A stretch of DNA of 64,000 bases, from the NCBI GenBank assembly GCA_934339135.1, contig CAKRHP010000016.1:25930-89929 (forward strand). Reading direction: 5' to 3'. The DNA is from an uncultured Lachnospiraceae bacterium (GTDB lineage: Bacteria; Bacillota; Clostridia; Lachnospirales; Lachnospiraceae). Below the pieces are notes generated by a model that was not told the origin of the DNA, searched no databases, and saw only the letters and a list, made by a program, of their open reading frames with translations. The position numbers and the translations under genes were made by a program. Shown here one piece after another: positions 35,351-44,196 of this stretch (its first letter is position 1; every line of letters starts with the position of its first letter).

Positions 35351-36820
35351 ATGCTAACTATGAATACAACAAAATCTTTTACTTTGCCCACAGAGATTTC
35401 CACTATCTGGAGTCTTACTAAAATCATATCATTTACAAAAAATGTGACCATTTGCATGGTACAAAATACTAATACAAAATTGGACTACATTTTAAAAATT
35501 TATGAATCCCATGTCTTTTCAAAAAAGAAGATGGCATCTCTGTCCAATATAACGGATAGTCATTTTCTGCTTCCAAAGGAACATACTCATATTTGCCATA
35601 AAGAATACATCTTTTATCCGGTAAAAGAATCCCTGAAAGAAATCTTATATGATACAGGCTTATCCTTTCATGATCTTCTTTGCCTGGGTACTCATATGAT
35701 CGATGCTGTATTGATCTTATGCGATGCCGGGATCTATGAAGCTGATATTAGTCCATGCAATATTTACCGAAATTCAAAAGGAATGTTTTGTCTTGGAGAT
35801 ATTAATTTGGAAAAGTGTACCATTTTAGGGACACAACCTTATGTTGCGCCGGAATACACCAGGCCATTAACAGATGGTCATTCCTTTGAAGCCGCAATGC
35901 AATATTCCATCTGCAGCCTTTTATACTCAGTCTGCAAACTACAGAAAGATTTTCTCTTTGATGAAATGTTGGATATCTTATCCAAAGGGATAGCAAAGAA
36001 TCCATCTGACCGATTTTCTTCTCTCACCGAATTAAAACACGCTTTTACAGCTCTTGCTTCCCATGATAAAGCTCAGAAGCAAAGTGTCTTAATACTGCAC
36101 CGAGAAAATCATCCTCTTTTTTATACAAAAACAATACCCATTCCAAAAAACACATTTCCGTTTATTCATTATGTGGTAAGCATTTTGTTGATGCTTTCAA
36201 TTATAATATTTATATTCTCCCTGCATCGTTACCGTACCATCTATATGACAACGGCTAAATCAAATGATTATATCGCTGTTTTAGACACATCCATCCCTTC
36301 CTCGGATTCAACGGCTGTGACCAACAGTGCCATTGCTTCCGCAGAAGCCCTGATTTCGGAAAACGATGCCATTACAGAAATTAATCTTCAAAATCAAAAA
36401 GAAAATTCTTTTTCTGATACCATAGAAAATACCATAAAAAACCTTTCTGATCCTTCGGATATTACCTGTATTTATGCCGGAAATAATTATTTTAAAAATT
36501 TGAATCATATTTCGTTTTTCGACAATCTACAGGAGCTTTATCTAAACCACAATAAGCTGATTGATCTGTCTGAAATATCCGGATGCGATAAACTGACAAC
36601 CCTGGTTCTGTCTTATAATGACATCCGTGATTTATCTCCCCTGATCTCTCTGAAGGCTTTGGATCACCTTGACCTTTCTTCCAATAAAAACATAAAGGAT
36701 ATATCTGTTTTATACTCATTTACACAGTTAAGTACTTTGAATATCTCCAATACAAATGTGTCCAAAAAAGAGTACAGACAGCTTTTAAAAAGGCTGCCTG
36801 CATGTCAGATTATTTATTGA
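35351..36820 (+). CDS. kinase-like/TM/LRR receptor-type protein
   Basis: A 489-residue protein with three parts. Residues 20-235 resemble a Hanks-type Ser/Thr kinase: Lys49 in YILKIYE, ADISPCN in place of HRDxxxxN (Asp132 and Asn137 kept, His lost), GDIN for DFG (Asp150 kept) and VAPEY for the APE motif. The glycine-rich loop is not recognisable. One transmembrane helix spans 272-291. The outer part (about 380-475) has leucine-rich repeats (LQELYLNHNKLIDLSEISG, LTTLVLSYNDI, LDHLDLSSN). Topology is kinase inside, LRR outside. The ATG at 35351 follows AAGGA; earlier in-frame starts overlap the preceding gene. It is convergent with pdp, four bases apart. The partner and signal are unknown. Confidence 0.8.
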   Translation: MLTMNTTKSFTLPTEISTIWSLTKIISFTKNVTICMVQNTNTKLDYILKIYESHVFSKKKMASLSNITDSHFLLPKEHTHICHKEYIFYPVKESLKEILYDTGLSFHDLLCLGTHMIDAVLILCDAGIYEADISPCNIYRNSKGMFCLGDINLEKCTILGTQPYVAPEYTRPLTDGHSFEAAMQYSICSLLYSVCKLQKDFLFDEMLDILSKGIAKNPSDRFSSLTELKHAFTALASHDKAQKQSVLILHRENHPLFYTKTIPIPKNTFPFIHYVVSILLMLSIIIFIFSLHRYRTIYMTTAKSNDYIAVLDTSIPSSDSTAVTNSAIASAEALISENDAITEINLQNQKENSFSDTIENTIKNLSDPSDITCIYAGNNYFKNLNHISFFDNLQELYLNHNKLIDLSEISGCDKLTTLVLSYNDIRDLSPLISLKALDHLDLSSNKNIKDISVLYSFTQLSTLNISNTNVSKKEYRQLLKRLPACQIIY

Positions 36821-36824
36821 ATAT

Positions 36825-38156
36825 TTACCTTGCATCCATCCGTTTAATTCCATCCTTTGTAACATAAGCAATAATTTCTTTCATAGGTGTCACCGGATCA
36901 TCACTGTATTGATATACTGTTTCCAGATATTTTACCGCATCCGTTAGTTTTTCCGGATCAGAAGCATATAAAACAGCCAGTATCTCTCCCTCCTCCACAA
37001 ATTCTCCGGTTTTGTGGTAAAAACGAATTCCTGCCTTTGGATCAATGGTGCTTTCTTTTGTTTCTCGTCCTGCCCCTAAAACAACAGAAGTTTTTCCACA
37101 TTTTTCAGTATCCATAAAGGAGATATATGCCGTTTTTTTCATAAAAAATTCTTGTTTGTATGGCGCTTCCACAAACTTCTCCGGATGATAAATATAACTT
37201 TCATCACCACCCTGCGCCTTTACCATTTCTGCAAGCTTATCTATTCCCTTTCCTGTATAGATGGTGTCTTTAACCATATCACGACATTTCTGCATATCTG
37301 CAATTTTTCCCAAATAAAGCATCTGTGATGCAAACTCCACACAGATTTCTTCAAAATCTTTTGGTCCATTTCCCTGAAGTGTTTCGATTGCTTCGATTAC
37401 TTCGATATCATTTCCTACGGCTACTCCCAATGGCACATCCATATTAGTTAAAACAGCTACTGTTTGACGCCCTGCTCGTTCTCCAATTTCAACCATCCTT
37501 TTGGCAAGCTGTATTGCATCCTCCACATTTTTCATAAATGCACCACTGCCCACTGTAACATCCAGTACAATTTTATCACTGCCGGATGCAAGTTTTTTAC
37601 TCATGATTGATGCCGCAATCAACGGAATACTATCTACGGTTGCCGTCACATCCCGTAATGCATAAAGCTTCTTATCTGCCGGTGCAATCTCTGCAGACTG
37701 ACCGATCACGCTAAGCCCTGTCGTATTAACAATATCAAAAAACTGCTCCTCCGGCATAGCTGTCTGAAATCCCGGTATAGATTCCAGCTTATCTATAGTT
37801 CCTCCGGTAAATCCCAAACCTCTGCCACTCATTTTAGCAACCTTTCCACCACAGGCTGCTACTAAAGGTGCCACTACCAGTGTCGTTTTATCCCCAACAC
37901 CACCGGTACTGTGCTTGTCTACCTTAATGCCATCAATTGCTGACAGATCAACCATATCTCCGGACTTTGCCATACTGTCCGTAAAAACGGACAGCTCTTT
38001 CTCCGTCATTCCCTGATAATATACTGCCATTAAAAAAGCGGATACCTGATAATCCGGTATTTCATCGGATACATATCCATTTACCACATAGAATATTTCC
38101 TCTGCTGTAAGCTCCATTCCCTTTTTCTTTTTATCAATAATATCATACATTCTCAT
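36825..38156 (-). CDS. pdp: pyrimidine-nucleoside phosphorylase
   Basis: Splits thymidine, deoxyuridine and uridine with phosphate to base and (deoxy)ribose-1-phosphate. The 443-residue product has the family pattern: MYDIIDKKKKG N terminus, VDKHSTGGVGDKT phosphate-binding loop, MSGRGLGFTGGTIDKLE and the C-terminal KTGEFVEEGE lipoyl-like domain. The ATG at 38156 was chosen for the family N terminus; the frame extends upstream into the cdd gap without a better site. It lies 22 bases after cdd in a deoC-cdd-pdp operon. A more thymidine-specific DeoA role cannot be excluded. Confidence 0.94.
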   Translation of the reverse strand: MRMYDIIDKKKKGMELTAEEIFYVVNGYVSDEIPDYQVSAFLMAVYYQGMTEKELSVFTDSMAKSGDMVDLSAIDGIKVDKHSTGGVGDKTTLVVAPLVAACGGKVAKMSGRGLGFTGGTIDKLESIPGFQTAMPEEQFFDIVNTTGLSVIGQSAEIAPADKKLYALRDVTATVDSIPLIAASIMSKKLASGSDKIVLDVTVGSGAFMKNVEDAIQLAKRMVEIGERAGRQTVAVLTNMDVPLGVAVGNDIEVIEAIETLQGNGPKDFEEICVEFASQMLYLGKIADMQKCRDMVKDTIYTGKGIDKLAEMVKAQGGDESYIYHPEKFVEAPYKQEFFMKKTAYISFMDTEKCGKTSVVLGAGRETKESTIDPKAGIRFYHKTGEFVEEGEILAVLYASDPEKLTDAVKYLETVYQYSDDPVTPMKEIIAYVTKDGIKRMDAR

Positions 38157-38178
38157 AGCTTTTACCCCCTTACAATAC

Positions 38179-38586
38179 TTATAATAAATTACCCCCAAAA
38201 CTCAATGGCAGTAATTCTTTCAATAAATATGTTTCATATTTTTCTTCAGATTCCGCCAAAATGATCTGAAATTTTTCCGGATCACAAAACTCCGCCATAA
38301 CCTGTCTGCATATTCCACATGGTGGACAGATATCGAGCTTTTCTCCTTCTTTTCCGCCCACAATTACAATGCATTCAAATTCTGTAATCCCTTCAGATAC
38401 CGCTTTAAAAATAGCCGTTCTCTCTGCGCAATTTGTGGCAGGATAACTTGAATTTTCGATATTACACCCCTGAAATATCTGACCATTTTTTGCCTTCAGA
38501 CAAGCTCCTACCTGAAAGTGAGAATAGGGCGCATAAGCCATTTTTCTCGCCTCAATCGCCTTTGCAATTAATTCCTTCATAGACAT
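38179..38586 (-). CDS. cdd: cytidine deaminase
   Basis: Deaminates cytidine and deoxycytidine to (deoxy)uridine, feeding pdp. The 135-residue product has the zinc motif NCAERTA (Cys and catalytic Glu) and PPCGICRQVM with the two further cysteine ligands, and the substrate motif GCNIENSSYP. Length is normal. AGGAGAGG lies upstream of the ATG. It lies between deoC and pdp. Confidence 0.95.
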   Translation of the reverse strand: MSMKELIAKAIEARKMAYAPYSHFQVGACLKAKNGQIFQGCNIENSSYPATNCAERTAIFKAVSEGITEFECIVIVGGKEGEKLDICPPCGICRQVMAEFCDPEKFQIILAESEEKYETYLLKELLPLSFGGNLL

Positions 38587-38623
38587 TTTCCTCTCCTGAT
38601 TTATTATGTCTGATTAATTTGTT

Positions 38624-39277
38624 TTACTGTTGTGCCTCTAATATCTTTACCAGACGGCTTGTCCCCAACCGGTCTGCCCCAAGTGTAATAAATTTCTCTG
38701 CATCATCAAAAGAACTGATTCCTCCGGCCGCTTTAATTTTAACATGAGGATCAACGTGAGCTTTAAAAAGCTTAATGTCCTCAAAGGTTGCTCCGGCCGT
38801 AGAAAACCCTGTGGATGTCTTAATAAAATCCGCTCCACTTTCCGAAACCACCTGACACATTTTGATTTTTTCCTGTTCTGTCAAAAGACAGGTTTCAATA
38901 ATTACTTTTAAAATATGATTTCCGCATATTTTCTTTAATTGTGTAATTTCTTCTTTTACTTTATGGAACTGCTCATTCTTCACATCTCCCAGATTGATCA
39001 CCATATCAATTTCTTCTGCTCCATTTTTCAATGCATCCTCTGTCTCAACCATTTTAACCTTCGTTGTCTGATATCCGTTTGGAAATCCTATTACAGTACA
39101 TACAGGAATTCTTCCTGCAAGATATTCCGAAGCTCTTTTTACATAAGATGGTGGAATACATACGGAAGCCGTACTATATTTTATTGCCTGACTACATATT
39201 CTTTCGATTTCTTCCCATGTGGCAGTCTGTGTTAAAAGAGTGTGATCGACCCTTTTCATAATCTCATTTTTATCCAT
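38624..39277 (-). CDS. deoC: deoxyribose-phosphate aldolase
   Basis: DeoC cleaves 2-deoxyribose-5-phosphate to acetaldehyde and glyceraldehyde-3-phosphate. The 217-residue product has the Schiff-base lysine motif [10 protein letters not shown], the second lysine in [12 protein letters not shown] and the proton-relay region [10 protein letters not shown]. The ATG at 39277 is preferred because GGAGG lies nine bases before it and matches the family N terminus; the open frame runs further upstream. It is first in the deoC-cdd-pdp operon. A -10-like TATAAA lies on the minus strand at 39325-39320 with an uncertain -35. Confidence 0.95.
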   Translation of the reverse strand: MDKNEIMKRVDHTLLTQTATWEEIERICSQAIKYSTASVCIPPSYVKRASEYLAGRIPVCTVIGFPNGYQTTKVKMVETEDALKNGAEEIDMVINLGDVKNEQFHKVKEEITQLKKICGNHILKVIIETCLLTEQEKIKMCQVVSESGADFIKTSTGFSTAGATFEDIKLFKAHVDPHVKIKAAGGISSFDDAEKFITLGADRLGTSRLVKILEAQQ

Positions 39278-39526
39278 AATAATATTCCTCCATTCTACAC
39301 AGTATTTCTTTAATTCCAGTTTATACAATGTACTTATCCCTTGCAAGGAAAATTTAAATAATCTTTCTACAATAATTAGAAAATATTAAGAAATAACACT
39401 TTCAACTTATCCGTTTTCATATTATAATAGAGACTAATAGGTTATACTTTAAATAAAAGATATTTGCTGTTTTTACTTATTAAAAATATAGTATTTATTA
39501 TCATAAGAAAGGGAAAGTATTATTTT

Positions 39527-40543
39527 ATGAAATTATTAACAGTTACAATTCCCTGCTATAATTCGCAGGAATATATGGAACATGCGATCAACTCTGCCTT
39601 AATTGGCGGAGATGATATTGAAATTATCATTGTGGATGATGGATCTTCTGACAATACATTAGAAATTGCCAGACAATATGAAGAAAAATATCCAACGATT
39701 GTTCGTGCCATTCACAAGGAAAACGGTGGCCACGGTTCCGCTGTCAATACCGGCATTGACAATGCCGAAGGTATTTATTTTAAGGTACTGGACAGCGATG
39801 ACTGGCTGGATGCTTACAGTCTCCAGAGAGTTTTGCAACTGCTCCGTGAAATGGTCAATGATGGTACTGGTCTTGATATGGTGATCTCAAACTATGTTTA
39901 CGAAAAGCCAAGTGTGCATAAGCACAAGGTAATGTCATACAATATTGCAATTCCAAAGGATAAGGTCATTGCCTGGAAAGATTTTCGTCATTTCCGTGTA
40001 AGCCAGAATCTTTTAATGCACTCCATCATTTACCGCACAAAACTTTTGAGAGATTGTGGACTAAGACTACCGGAACACACATTTTATGTGGATAACCTTT
40101 ATGCATACAATCCACTTCCTTATGTCAAAAAGATTTATTATCTTGATGTGAATTTATACCGTTATTATATCGGTCGTGATGATCAGTCTGTAAATGAAGC
40201 AGTGATGACCAAACGTATTGACCAGCAGATCAAGGTAAACAAATTAATGATCGATTCCTATGATCTTATGAACATTAAGGATTTTAAGCTTCGCAAATAT
40301 ATGATCAAATATCTTGCCATGATGTTGATCGTCAGCTCTGCTCTTCTCGTAAATGAGGGTTCTCCGGAAAGCCTCAAAAAACGTGATGAGTTGTGGAATT
40401 ATCTGCGAAACAAAAATATTATTTTATACAACATTATCAATCGCAGACGTCTCGGAAAGGTAATGCAGATGAAGCGGAAATCCGGTCAGAAGATCATTAT
40501 TCATGGTTATCATATTTTTAACCGTATTTACGGATTTAATTAG
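39527..40543 (+). CDS. family 2 glycosyltransferase
   Basis: A 338-residue cytoplasmic or membrane-associated glycosyltransferase of family GT2. The N-terminal LLTVTIPCYNSQEYMEHAI, EIIIVDDGSSDNT and KVLDSDDWLD (DxD, Asp89 and Asp91) are the nucleotide-sugar and metal sites. No transmembrane helix is obvious; the C-terminal third is helical and basic (RRRLGKVMQMKRKSGQK). The start was taken at the ATG at 39527, which gives the family N terminus; the AAAGGG site is rather far (13 bases). A TATAAT at 39423-39428 is a possible promoter. Acceptor unknown; a cell-surface polysaccharide or glycolipid role is inferred. Confidence 0.85.
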   Translation: MKLLTVTIPCYNSQEYMEHAINSALIGGDDIEIIIVDDGSSDNTLEIARQYEEKYPTIVRAIHKENGGHGSAVNTGIDNAEGIYFKVLDSDDWLDAYSLQRVLQLLREMVNDGTGLDMVISNYVYEKPSVHKHKVMSYNIAIPKDKVIAWKDFRHFRVSQNLLMHSIIYRTKLLRDCGLRLPEHTFYVDNLYAYNPLPYVKKIYYLDVNLYRYYIGRDDQSVNEAVMTKRIDQQIKVNKLMIDSYDLMNIKDFKLRKYMIKYLAMMLIVSSALLVNEGSPESLKKRDELWNYLRNKNIILYNIINRRRLGKVMQMKRKSGQKIIIHGYHIFNRIYGFN

Positions 40544-40558
40544 ACGATATTCATTCAC

Positions 40559-40586
40559 AATTTACACAGGAAAATATGTGTAAATT
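40559..40586 (+). repeat. inverted repeat between the glycosyltransferase and alarmone synthetase
   Basis: AATTTACACA (40559-40568) and TGTGTAAATT (40577-40586) form a perfect ten-base inverted repeat with an eight-base loop. No T-run follows, and the next gene starts 18 bases on, just after GGAG. It may be an operator or an mRNA structure near the ribosome binding site rather than a terminator. Confidence 0.5.
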
Positions 40587-40604
40587 CACAATTGGAGTGA
40601 TTTT

Positions 40605-41366
40605 ATGCAATTACCATTATATTATAATGAAGAAGAAGAATGGAACCGTACATTACTGCTCTATGATTCTGTTCTTCGTGAAATTAATACAAAACTGGAA
40701 ATTTTAAATAATGAATTTAAACAGACTCACCAATATAATCCCATCGAGCATATTACTTCTCGTATTAAATCACCGGAAAGTATTGCTCGGAAGATTCGCA
40801 AAAAAAATTTGGAACTGACAGTAGAAAATATTGTCAAATATGTCAATGACGTAGCAGGTGTACGAATCATCTGTTCTTTCACCTCTGATATTTACAAGAT
40901 TGCATCTGCAATATCAAATCAGGATGATGTAACAGTTCTTCGTGTAAAGGACTACATCGCCACACCTAAACCTAACGGATACATGAGCTATCACATGATT
41001 GTTTCTATTCCTATCTTTCTGACCAATGATGTGATCGACACAAAAGTTGAGATTCAGATCCGCACCATTGCAATGGATTTTTGGGCAAGTCTTGAACACA
41101 AAATTTATTATAAATTTGAAGGAAAGGCTCCTGCAGGAATTAAAGATGAGTTGAAAGAATGTGCCAATATTATTTCATTTTTGGACGAGAAAATGCTCTC
41201 CATTAACGAAAGTGTCAAACATTACCATGAGGATTTTAACGGAGGCGTTGCCATGAGCAGTGATACTCCTCTTCCTATTATACCATCAGATAATCTCGGT
41301 GGTTCCCGGGATAATAGTCTTGATACTCTGAAATCCTATTATGGTTCTGTTATTAACGAAGACTGA
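40605..41366 (+). CDS. small alarmone synthetase (RelA/SpoT synthetase domain)
   Basis: A 253-residue protein with a single (p)ppGpp synthetase domain and no hydrolase, TGS or ACT domains, like RelQ/YjbM. Motifs are ITSRIKSPESIARKIR, DVAGVRIICSF (GTP pocket), KDYIATPKPNGYMSYH and the catalytic EIQIRTIAMDFWASLEHKIYYK. It makes the alarmone from ATP and GTP/GDP during stress without ribosome sensing. The C-terminal 55 residues, including a Ser/Asp/Gly-rich end, are longer than in YjbM. The start at 40605 has GGAG upstream. It is a separate gene, convergent with the exchanger-like gene. Confidence 0.92.
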   Translation: MQLPLYYNEEEEWNRTLLLYDSVLREINTKLEILNNEFKQTHQYNPIEHITSRIKSPESIARKIRKKNLELTVENIVKYVNDVAGVRIICSFTSDIYKIASAISNQDDVTVLRVKDYIATPKPNGYMSYHMIVSIPIFLTNDVIDTKVEIQIRTIAMDFWASLEHKIYYKFEGKAPAGIKDELKECANIISFLDEKMLSINESVKHYHEDFNGGVAMSSDTPLPIIPSDNLGGSRDNSLDTLKSYYGSVINED

Positions 41367-41443
41367 TATGGAATTTTAAGGAATTACCAGAATTTTCTTT
41401 AAAACTCCTAAACGAATGTAAATATGTAAATTAATAATTTTAA

Positions 41444-41503
41444 AATGGCGGTTAATTTTTACCTGTCCAATTATTGGGACTTTGTAAATAATTAACCGCC
41501 ATT
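41444..41503. terminator. long palindrome, likely bidirectional terminator
   Basis: AATGGCGGTTAATT (41444-41457) is exactly inverted at 41490-41503, with further pairing inside (TTTAC/GTAAA and CCAAT/ATTGG), giving a 60-base near-palindrome with A/T-rich flanks. It lies between convergent genes. A miniature element remnant is the alternative. The rest of 41367-41628 shows no gene. Confidence 0.6.
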
Positions 41504-41628
41504 ATTATATTTTGCAGATAAATACCGCAACTATATATAAATACTACAAATAAATAATATCACAATATGAATTGACTGATTTCTACAGATAACTTTCTAC
41601 ATATTCTTTACTTAACCATTTTATCTGG

Positions 41629-42576
41629 TCATCGCATTATACAGGAAATAATATATACCACAAATACCGTATTCATGACACAGCCATGAAATCTGTTTAA
41701 CCAATGCTCCTTATACTCAAATAACCACACCATAATACTTCCACAGCATAACATGATCATATTATATATTTCTGATGTAGATATCACAATCGGGTTCACC
41801 ATTGCTGCCACGCCAACTGTTCCTGCAAGACTGATCATACTATTTCCTATTAAATTTCCTATGATCAGATCCGGCTCTCCTATTTTCAATGACCGGATAC
41901 TAATGAAAATATTCGGAATAATTATCATGAATATCTTCAAGAAATCTTTTCCCACATATTTTTCAATAAAATTTGGAACAACTATTTTATTTTCAAAAAA
42001 TAACATTGCAATTCCACCGAGTGTGAGTAATGCAATACCCGATACACAAACCAAAACAGTTGATAGATTTATTTTCACTTTTTCACTGTTCTTTATCCCA
42101 TGATATATTTTTTTGCTAACTATATATAGATAATAAACAAAAAAATCTGTAAGGATCATTCCATCAATCCTCGACAATATTCTCATAGAATGTTTTCCAT
42201 GAAATAAATAATCTGCACTTAAATACAATAAAACAATCTCTACAAAAATCAAAAACGAAAAATCCTGTTGCATGACTCCATGATAAATTTTCATTTTTCC
42301 TATCATAGCGCATATTCCTAATATTAGCAAAATACCGGATAACACGATTACACTGGCATAATCCGGTATTACTTGTCCATGATTGGGAATACTGCATATA
42401 ATTCCATAAATAAAAAAGCTTAATCCGCTTCCTGCTCCGCATAAAGCAATGGCAATATATACCTTAGGAATTTTTATTATTTTAGCAAAGCAGATACTCT
42501 GTTTTACCAGAATATCTGCTCCAATTATTTGCAAAACAAATCCTATAATTATCGTTAATAAATATATCTTCATCAT
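41629..42576 (-). CDS. degenerate CaCA-type sodium/calcium exchanger-like membrane protein
   Basis: A 315-residue membrane protein with about ten helices. The layout follows YrbG/CaCA exchangers: IGADILVKQS at the start, an alpha-1 region near residue 45 and GEPDLIIGNLIGNSMISLAG in the second half. The key exchanger motifs are altered. Where the family has GTSxPE, the first copy reads GAGSGLS and the second reads IIPNIFISI, so both conserved glutamates for cation binding appear lost. It overlaps the end of the DUF4446 gene by four bases (ATGA), so translation is coupled. It could be a non-transporting relative or have another substrate. Function is uncertain. Confidence 0.7.
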   Translation of the reverse strand: MMKIYLLTIIIGFVLQIIGADILVKQSICFAKIIKIPKVYIAIALCGAGSGLSFFIYGIICSIPNHGQVIPDYASVIVLSGILLILGICAMIGKMKIYHGVMQQDFSFLIFVEIVLLYLSADYLFHGKHSMRILSRIDGMILTDFFVYYLYIVSKKIYHGIKNSEKVKINLSTVLVCVSGIALLTLGGIAMLFFENKIVVPNFIEKYVGKDFLKIFMIIIPNIFISIRSLKIGEPDLIIGNLIGNSMISLAGTVGVAAMVNPIVISTSEIYNMIMLCCGSIMVWLFEYKEHWLNRFHGCVMNTVFVVYIISCIMR

Positions 42577-43097
42577 ATCTTTTTCTTGAACAAAGGACTA
42601 CTGTTTGTTTTTGCTTCCTCCAGTGCCTGCTGCTCCTCCTCTGAGAGTATTACAAATGCTTCCCCATTAACTATTTCTTTTGTATATGTGTAACATCCCT
42701 CATGTGTACTATGCATAGAGTTAATCAAAAAACCATCATTTTCAGCTGTCAGAAGAACCAGAACAAAACTGAGTTTTCCTCCAATTTCTTTAAATGCATC
42801 ATACTTTACGAGTCCTACCTTCTGGTATGCTTTGATCAGACGACCATCAATATTTTCCAACTGCTCGTGAATATTTTTTGTATCTTCGGAAAGTTCATCG
42901 ATTGCAGCAAATTTGTCTAATATAGCTTTTTCAAGATTTTTTCCATTTTCTCCATCCATAAAAATACGATATTTTTTTCTTGTATTTGCATCTTTTATCA
43001 TAGTTATTAGAAGCAATATAAACAAAATTACAATTACTGCAGCCATTCCAATTACCACATATCCTAAATCAATTCCAAATTGTTCAAATAATTCCAT
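42573..43097 (-). CDS. DUF4446 family membrane protein
   Basis: A 174-residue protein with one N-terminal transmembrane helix (about residues 12-33), a cytoplasmic coiled-coil stretch (about 50-95, LEKAILDKFAAIDELSEDTK) and a globular C-terminal domain (KYDAFKEIGGKLSFVLVLLT, then NGFLINSMHS-like NDGFLINSMHSTHEGCY). These are features of DUF4446, a family of unknown function common next to parB in clostridia. It follows parB by 107 bases and overlaps the exchanger-like gene by four. Confidence 0.87.
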   Translation of the reverse strand: MELFEQFGIDLGYVVIGMAAVIVILFILLLITMIKDANTRKKYRIFMDGENGKNLEKAILDKFAAIDELSEDTKNIHEQLENIDGRLIKAYQKVGLVKYDAFKEIGGKLSFVLVLLTAENDGFLINSMHSTHEGCYTYTKEIVNGEAFVILSEEEQQALEEAKTNSSPLFKKKI

Positions 43098-43204
43098 GAT
43101 ATAATATCCCCTTTTCTGTTTTGTATTTTCTGTCTTTGTAAATTCGGATATCTATTCACATCCTATCGATATCTATCAATATCCTTTTTCAAATATATCT
43201 TCTA

Positions 43205-44095
43205 CTATTTCATTGACATCATCATACTGACAATTCGATCAAATTCATCAGGAGAAAAATACTCGATTTCTATTTTTCCTTTTCCCCTTCCTTTATTATT
43301 GATATTTACTTTTGTTCCAATGACTGTTTTCAATTTTTCCTCATAGTCCCTATAAATCAGCTCTGTCTGTGTGTCTTTTTCTTTTATTTGCTTCGCCGGT
43401 TTATCTTTATCTGCCAGATATTTTTTTACCATCTTTTCTGTTTCACGAACACTCATGGAATTATCAAATATTATAACAGCTAACTGATACTGTTCTTCCG
43501 GATCAGTCACACTGAGAAGTGCTCTTGCATGTCCACTTTTAATTTTATCCTCGATGATCATTTCACGGACTCTTGGATCAAGTTTTAATAAACGCAGTGA
43601 ATTTGTAATTGCCACGCGACTCTTCGATACACGTTCTGCTACTTCATCCTGTTTCAGATTAAAATCTTTTATCAGACGTTCATACGCTTCTGCTTCCTCA
43701 ATAGCATTCAGATCTTCTCTCTGAATATTTTCAATCAAAGCTATTTCCATAACCTGCTGATCACTATATTCCTTTACCATAACAGGAATTTCTTTTATTC
43801 CTGCTTCTCTGGCAGCACGCCATCTTCTCTCACCGGCAATAATTGTATAGAATCCCTTTTTGCCTTTCTGTACAATTAAAGGCTCGATCAATCCATGCTG
43901 TTTAATGGATTCTGCCAATTCATGTATTTTATCTTCATTAAAATTTTTTCTCGGCTGATTGTTATTTGGCTCAATCTTATTTATATCTACGGTATCTACT
44001 TCTTTAATTACTTCTTTTACTACTTTCTTTGCTTTGGTATCGTCCCCGGATATCATCGCATCAATGCCTTTTCCTAATCCTCTTTTTGCTGCCAT
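43205..44095 (-). CDS. parB: chromosome-partitioning protein ParB (Spo0J)
   Basis: ParB is a CTP-dependent clamp that loads at parS sites near the origin and organises chromosome segregation with ParA and SMC. The 296-residue product has the N-terminal MAAKRGLGKGIDAMI (ParA-contact peptide), the CTP-binding GERRWRAAREAG and ENIQREDLN motifs, and the central helix-turn-helix (LKQDEVAERVSKSRVAITNSLRLL). The C-terminal dimerisation domain is preceded by a Lys-rich linker. It lies 101 bases after parA, and two parS sites lie upstream. Confidence 0.96.
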   Translation of the reverse strand: MAAKRGLGKGIDAMISGDDTKAKKVVKEVIKEVDTVDINKIEPNNNQPRKNFNEDKIHELAESIKQHGLIEPLIVQKGKKGFYTIIAGERRWRAAREAGIKEIPVMVKEYSDQQVMEIALIENIQREDLNAIEEAEAYERLIKDFNLKQDEVAERVSKSRVAITNSLRLLKLDPRVREMIIEDKIKSGHARALLSVTDPEEQYQLAVIIFDNSMSVRETEKMVKKYLADKDKPAKQIKEKDTQTELIYRDYEEKLKTVIGTKVNINNKGRGKGKIEIEYFSPDEFDRIVSMMMSMK

Positions 44096-44196
44096 GTTAT
44101 TTCCTTTCTTTTACTGCTTACTACTTTACATTTTTACATCTATCTTTTTATTTTGTATAAAATTTTGCCGATATTATAATTACCAATTACATCAAC

